10,052 nt of DNA from Gammaproteobacteria bacterium. Its GTDB lineage: Bacteria > Pseudomonadota > Gammaproteobacteria > SZUA-229. The notes beneath the pieces are model-generated. The model was given only the letters and a program-made list of their open reading frames with translations. It had not been told where the DNA came from and ran no database searches. The translations under genes were made by a program, and so were the position numbers. The stretch is from assembly GCA_030637945.1 (NCBI GenBank), contig DAOWFN010000202.1, forward strand, positions 1 through 10,052, given 5' to 3'. Positions 6,377 through 10,052 of this stretch are shown here, piece by piece (the stretch's first letter is position 1; the number at the start of each line of letters is the position of its first letter).

Positions 6377-7106
6377 CTATCGATCGTTTAAGTCCTTCGT
6401 GGCCTTTATACTGGTTGCCGGTATCTGGTAATACTTGAACAAGGTTGCTGTTTTATTATACGAATGTCTTCGCAACAGATCGGTGAGATTAAAACCAATG
6501 CCGACAAACAGGTTTCGTTCTTTAGTCGCATCAGCGTCAGAAAAACCACGCGTATAATAATCGGCATGAAATTCGATATGTTTTAAAAAGCTGCTGCGGG
6601 AAAAATAAAAACCATTCAGTTTTAATGCCAAAATATATTTTAAATTTTCATAATCAGTGGTGAAAGCACCAAAGGTTTCTGTATTCAGTAGTCACTGAAT
6701 GAATCACCAAGCTCCATATAGGCAACGATAGCTAATGATGATAGTGCACCATACCTGGCTGAATCTTTTTTATTAATGCACCACGAATCGTATAGATTCG
6801 ACAAACCATGCGTCAGTACATAACTGTATAGGCGTGCCCAAGCTTATCGGCGCCGCCGGATTTAGTATCATTGCCAAACCAGCCTTCAGACGTGGTTTTG
6901 GGTGTTTGACTAAAATAATTCCAGTTAGCTATCCCCCATGCAGTAATGATACCTATACCAGTCAGATTAACAGTCCATAATTTACTGTTTTTTTCGTTTG
7001 AAGAAATTTCCTCACTGCAACTGTCGATCAGCTCATTAGCATGGCTTGAGTATGGCACTGACAGCAGCATAATAATGAGGATTGAACCGACTTGTGAATT
7101 GACCAT
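6377..7106 (-). pseudogene. Broken DUF2279/YfiM-like envelope protein gene
   Basis: Three minus-strand segments in three different frames together read as one DUF2279-type protein. Segment one runs from ATG 7106 (a TTG at 7118 is also in frame): a signal peptide ending near SSHA, then EGWFGNDT and GGADKLGHAY, stopping at TGA 6813-6815. Segment two (6813 down to 6685) continues with THGLSNLYDSW, DSARYGALSS and MELGDSFSDY before a TGA. Segment three (6685 down to 6377) resumes with TDYENLKYILALKLNGF, YYTRGFSD and RNLFVGIGFNLTDLL. The first break fits loss of one base. At the second, the part that should link SFSDY to the DYENLKY region is much shorter than I expect for the family, suggesting an internal deletion as well. 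The gene converges on the acyltransferase, with 13 bases between stops. Known members are small envelope-associated proteins of unclear function. Loss of function seems very likely; sequencing error would need two independent mistakes. Confidence 0.85.
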
Positions 7107-7284
7107 TCTTATAATCAAAAAGGTGAAGTTATCATCTCCATTTAGTGTAACTCCACATATAAAAGCAATGTTGTTTTACATCAACCACTAAGCCGCTTGT
7201 ACTGGTGAAAGTTATTACTGCATCTCAGGTATATCCTATTATAGATAGGGTTGGTTTTGGTCACATATTAAGATAATTTTCAGG

Positions 7285-7290
7285 TATAAT
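7285..7290 (+). promoter_or_regulatory. Candidate -10 box for rhlE
   Basis: A perfect TATAAT lies about 148 bases before the rhlE start. No good -35 box is found at 16-18 bases; TTGGTC at 7257-7262 is 22 bases away. If used, the transcript would begin near 7297 and carry a 5' leader of about 140 bases. Confidence 0.35.
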
Positions 7291-7305
7291 CCGCTTTCTA
7301 TTTCT

Positions 7306-7332
7306 GGTGCACTTCGGTCTGCACCTGTTTTT
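7306..7332 (+). terminator. Terminator-like hairpin in the rhlE leader
   Basis: GGTGCA (7306-7311) pairs with TGCACC (7320-7325) around a loop that contains C-TTCG-G, the very stable tetraloop sequence, and is followed by TGTTTTT. This is the form of an intrinsic terminator. It sits just downstream of the candidate -10 box, so it may be an attenuator or a protective 5' hairpin of the leader, or it may stop transcripts arriving from further left. Confidence 0.45.
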
Positions 7333-7359
7333 AAATGGTAATCCTTTACGTTTTACCTC

Positions 7360-7415
7360 GAAACACTTAAATATGTTTCCGCCTAGACCGACCTATGCAA
7401 ATGTACTAGGTAGGC
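7360..7415 (+). promoter_or_regulatory. Two adjacent hairpins before the rhlE ribosome site
   Basis: GAAACA (7360-7365) pairs with TGTTTC (7374-7379). Directly after it, CCTA occurs twice (7382-7385, 7392-7395) and TAGG twice (7407-7410, 7411-7414). These can pair as GCCTA with TAGGC outside CCTA with TAGG, or alternatively as CCTAG with CTAGG. The second structure ends nine bases before the GGAG ribosome site at 7424-7427, so folding could affect translation. Confidence 0.35.
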
Positions 7416-7437
7416 CGATCCCTGGAGAACATTGTTA

Positions 7438-8796
7438 ATGTCATTTGAATCACTCGGCCTGATGGCCGAATTACACCGTGCTGTGTCTGAAAAAGGTTAC
7501 AGTTCCCCTACGCCGATACAAAAGCGGGCTATCCCTATCATTCTGGAAGGCCGTGACTTAATGGGTGGTGCACAGACCGGCACAGGAAAAACCGCTGGTT
7601 TTACCCTGCCGTTATTACAACGTTTGATGGAGACAGATAAGCCAGGAAAAGGTCGTCGCCCTATTCGTGCGCTGGTGCTTACACCAACGAGAGAGCTTGC
7701 TGCACAGGTTGCAGATAGTGTCCATAACTATGGTCGCCACCTGCCGCTCAAATCGACGGTAGTTTTTGGTGGTGTCAGTATTAATCCACAAAAACAAAAG
7801 CTCATCAGAGGTGTTGATATTCTTATAGCGACCCCGGGTAGATTATTAGACCATGTTAATCAGAGGTCAGCTAATCTTTCTAACGTGGATATTCTGGTAT
7901 TAGACGAAGCAGACCGTATGCTGGATATGGGTTTTATTCATGACATTAAAAAAGTTCTGGCACTGGTACCGAAAAAGAAACAAACATTATTGTTTTCTGC
8001 CACGTTTTCAGATGACATAAAAAAATTGGCCAATGGTTTGATGAAGTCACCTGCTCTTATCGAAGTTGCAAGACAAAATGCAGCAACAGAAACAGTGAAA
8101 CAGGTGATTCATCCCGTAGATAAAACACGTAAGCGCGAACTGCTTTCATTCCTGATCGGTTCTAACAACTGGCAGCAAGTGTTGGTATTCAACCGTACTA
8201 AACACGGAGCGAATCGCCTTGCAGAACAGTTAAACAAAGATGGTATTACTTCAGCAGCTATTCATGGCAACAAAAGCCAGGGCGCGCGTACGAAAGCGCT
8301 TGCCGATTTTAAATCAGGCAAAGTACGCGTTCTTGTCGCAACCGATATTGCTGCACGTGGAATAGACATAGACCAGCTACCACACGTGGTTAATTTTGAA
8401 TTGCCAAACGTGCCGGAAGATTACGTGCATCGTATCGGTCGTACCGGACGTGCGGGTAATGAAGGTGAAGCGATGTCATTGGTATGTGTCGATGAGCTGA
8501 AATTACTGAAAGATATCGAAAAGCTCATCAATCGTGAGATTCCAAAAGAAACAATTGAAGGTTTTGATCCTGACCCTTCTATAAAAGCGCAACCCATCAA
8601 TAGAGGCCGCGGTCAGCAGCAAAAACGGCCAGCAAGAAAATCAGGCAGATCTGCCAGCAAGAAATCACCAAGGCCCGGTAAAAATGCCAGAAGAATAGCC
8701 TCTGAAAACAATGGCGGTAATGCAAGAAGCGGTAAAGCATCCTCGCCATGGAAGAAAAATTCAAATGGTAATATTCGCACGAGAGATGCTGCTTAG
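7438..8796 (+). CDS. rhlE: RhlE-type DEAD-box ATP-dependent RNA helicase
   Basis: A 452-residue DEAD-box helicase that unwinds RNA duplexes using ATP, in ribosome assembly and RNA turnover in the cytoplasm. The N-terminus MSFESLGL and the Q-motif region GYSSPTPIQ match RhlE. The motifs are all intact: AQTGTGKT (45-52, ATP binding), PTRELAAQ (83-90), TPGR (132-135), DEAD (156-159), SAT (187-189), LVFNRTKH (249-256), ATDIAARGIDI (301-311) and HRIGRTGRAG (331-340). From about residue 385 the protein ends in a low-complexity, Lys/Arg/Ser/Gly-rich tail, a common RNA-binding extension in RhlE proteins. ATG 7438 is chosen because GGAGA lies nine bases upstream; TTG 7432 would be too close to it. A structured leader precedes it. 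ybiT follows in the same direction after 62 bases. Confidence 0.95.
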   Translation: MSFESLGLMAELHRAVSEKGYSSPTPIQKRAIPIILEGRDLMGGAQTGTGKTAGFTLPLLQRLMETDKPGKGRRPIRALVLTPTRELAAQVADSVHNYGRHLPLKSTVVFGGVSINPQKQKLIRGVDILIATPGRLLDHVNQRSANLSNVDILVLDEADRMLDMGFIHDIKKVLALVPKKKQTLLFSATFSDDIKKLANGLMKSPALIEVARQNAATETVKQVIHPVDKTRKRELLSFLIGSNNWQQVLVFNRTKHGANRLAEQLNKDGITSAAIHGNKSQGARTKALADFKSGKVRVLVATDIAARGIDIDQLPHVVNFELPNVPEDYVHRIGRTGRAGNEGEAMSLVCVDELKLLKDIEKLINREIPKETIEGFDPDPSIKAQPINRGRGQQQKRPARKSGRSASKKSPRPGKNARRIASENNGGNARSGKASSPWKKNSNGNIRTRDAA

Positions 8797-8858
8797 AACC
8801 ATGTTGTTTACGACTTTCAATTTACAACTTAAAACTTTTTTATACCCGGAATAAAACA

Positions 8859-10052
8859 ATGTTATCAACTGCAAATATAACCATGCAATTTGGCGCCAAG
8901 CCTCTTTTTGAAAACGTCTCAGTTAAGTTCGGTGATGGAAATCGCTATGGACTTATCGGCGCAAATGGCTGTGGCAAATCTACGTTTATGAAAATCCTGG
9001 GCGATGATCTGGAACCTACTTCAGGCAATGTCTCTAAGGACCCGAATGAGCGCATCGGTAAATTGAAACAGGATCAGTTCGCTTACGAAGAATTTAATGT
9101 GATCGATACGGTCATAATGGGACATGAAGAACTTTGGGCGATCAAATCTGAAAAAGATGCGATTTATGCTAACCCGGAAATGAGCGAAGCAGATGGTATC
9201 CGTGCAGGTGATCTCGAAGCTGAATTTGCCGAGATGGACGGTTATTCAGCTGAAGCGCGTGCAGGTGAATTACTATTAGGTCTGGACATTCCTATCGAAC
9301 AGCATTATGGGCCGATGAGTGAAGTCGCACCGGGTTGGAAATTGCGTGTATTACTGGCGCAGGCGTTGTTTGCTGAACCTGACATCATGTTATTGGATGA
9401 GCCAACCAACAACCTGGACATCAACACTATTCGCTGGTTGGAAGATATACTCAACGAACGTAAATGTACCATGGTTATTATCTCGCATGACCGCCATTTC
9501 TTGAACAGTGTCTGTACACACATGGCAGATTTAGATTACGGTGAGATCCGTATGTATCCGGGTACATATGATGATTACATGATTGCATCAACACAGGCAA
9601 CCGAGCGTTTACAATCTGAGAATGCGAAGAAAAAAGCACAGATCGCCGAATTAAAATCGTTTGTCAGCCGTTTCTCTGCAAACGCTTCAAAATCAAAACA
9701 GGCAACATCACGTGCAAAACAGATAGACAAAATTCAATTGGCAGAAGTCAAGCCTTCAAGCCGTAAGAATCCATACATCTATTTTGAAGAAGATAAAAAG
9801 CTTCACCGCCTGGCACTTGAAGTCGAAGGTTTGGCAAAGAGTTTTGATGATTACTTATTTGCCAATCTTGATCTCATGGTAGAGGTTGGTGAGCGTGTCG
9901 CTATCATCGGTCCAAATGGTATCGGTAAGACCAGCTTATTAAGGTGTTTATATGGCGACCTGGAGCCATCTGCCGGTAGTGTGAAATGGTCTGAAAATGC
10001 GCAGCTTGGCTACTATGCACAGGATCATGCTGCTGACTTCGAAGAAGATAAA
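8859..10052 (+). CDS. ybiT: YbiT-type ABC-F ATPase, 3' end outside window
   Basis: The first 398 residues of an ABC-F protein of about 530; the frame runs open to the last base. ABC-F proteins are soluble twin-ATPase factors that act on the ribosome, not transporters. The N-terminus MLSTANITMQFGAKPLFENV is almost that of E. coli YbiT. The first ATPase domain has Walker A GANGCGKS (34-41), a degenerate signature MSEVAPGWK (153-161) as in YbiT, Walker B IMLLDEPTNNLD (176-187) and switch His210. The inter-domain linker, rich in Lys, Ala and Gln and containing SRFSANASKS, spans roughly 245-305. The second domain begins with Walker A GPNGIGKT (351-358) and is cut before its signature and Walker B. 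The ATG at 8859 has CGGA nine bases upstream. No terminator separates it from rhlE, so readthrough is possible. Confidence 0.96.
   Translation, partial: MLSTANITMQFGAKPLFENVSVKFGDGNRYGLIGANGCGKSTFMKILGDDLEPTSGNVSKDPNERIGKLKQDQFAYEEFNVIDTVIMGHEELWAIKSEKDAIYANPEMSEADGIRAGDLEAEFAEMDGYSAEARAGELLLGLDIPIEQHYGPMSEVAPGWKLRVLLAQALFAEPDIMLLDEPTNNLDINTIRWLEDILNERKCTMVIISHDRHFLNSVCTHMADLDYGEIRMYPGTYDDYMIASTQATERLQSENAKKKAQIAELKSFVSRFSANASKSKQATSRAKQIDKIQLAEVKPSSRKNPYIYFEEDKKLHRLALEVEGLAKSFDDYLFANLDLMVEVGERVAIIGPNGIGKTSLLRCLYGDLEPSAGSVKWSENAQLGYYAQDHAADFEEDK

Larger units (their letters stand above)
7119..7437. promoter_or_regulatory. Divergent intergenic region upstream of rhlE
   Basis: About 319 bases without a recognisable gene, between the DUF2279-like pseudogene and rhlE. 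The left half holds little: CCTAT (7235-7239) and ATAGG (7245-7249) form a short palindrome, and its reverse strand contains TATAAT (7238-7243), a possible but poorly supported leftward -10 box. The right half carries a rightward TATAAT and three hairpins, listed separately, which would make up a structured rhlE leader. Confidence 0.5.

Noticed and set aside
6361..6379. TAGAGA / TCTCTA inverted repeat as a bidirectional terminator
   Set aside because: Six AT-rich pairs around a seven-base loop with no following T run, overlapping both stop codons; too weak to call.
8797..8858. Terminator between rhlE and ybiT
   Set aside because: Only a five-base GTTGT/ACAAC pairing with a long loop is available, and the T run is separated from it.
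9315..9341. Degenerate first ABC signature as a defect in ybiT
   Set aside because: The same MSEVAPGWK form occurs in E. coli YbiT, so it is normal for this subfamily.

Overview
The window looks like chromosomal DNA of a moderately AT-rich gammaproteobacterium. This rests on the two housekeeping genes at the right end, an RhlE-type DEAD-box helicase and a YbiT-type ABC-F ATPase, which read very much like their enterobacterial and other gammaproteobacterial counterparts. I cannot name a genus. I see no rRNA, tRNA, CRISPR array, transposase or phage gene.

Left part (1-1552): the 3' portion of a GGDEF-EAL protein on the + strand. Both catalytic motifs and the inhibitory RxxD site are intact. 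Its N-terminal sensor lies outside the window.

Centre (1607-6363): a compact acyl-modification cluster around one divergent promoter region. Leftward run three genes: an acyl carrier protein, a FabF-type ketosynthase with a complete Cys-His-His triad, and a cyclopropane-fatty-acid-synthase-like methyltransferase. Rightward run a clear relative of the DSF (diffusible signal factor) synthase RpfF, with both catalytic glutamates, and a membrane-anchored PlsC-type acyltransferase. Together they suggest a dedicated route: an acyl chain held on a private carrier is elongated, converted by the RpfF-like enzyme to a cis-2-enoyl product, possibly C1-modified by the methyltransferase, and released or moved to an acceptor. 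The product could be a DSF-family signal or an unusual lipid. The c-di-GMP enzyme next door is suggestive, because DSF signalling usually works through c-di-GMP, but it converges on the cluster and is not in the same operon. No RpfC- or RpfG-like partner is present. This cluster is the most interesting part of the window.

Right of the cluster (6377-7106, minus): the remains of a DUF2279/YfiM-like envelope protein, broken by two frame changes and probably an internal deletion. A 7119-7437 intergenic region follows, with a candidate promoter and three hairpins forming a structured leader in front of rhlE (7438-8796). The window ends inside ybiT (8859 onward). rhlE and ybiT lie in the same direction 62 bases apart.
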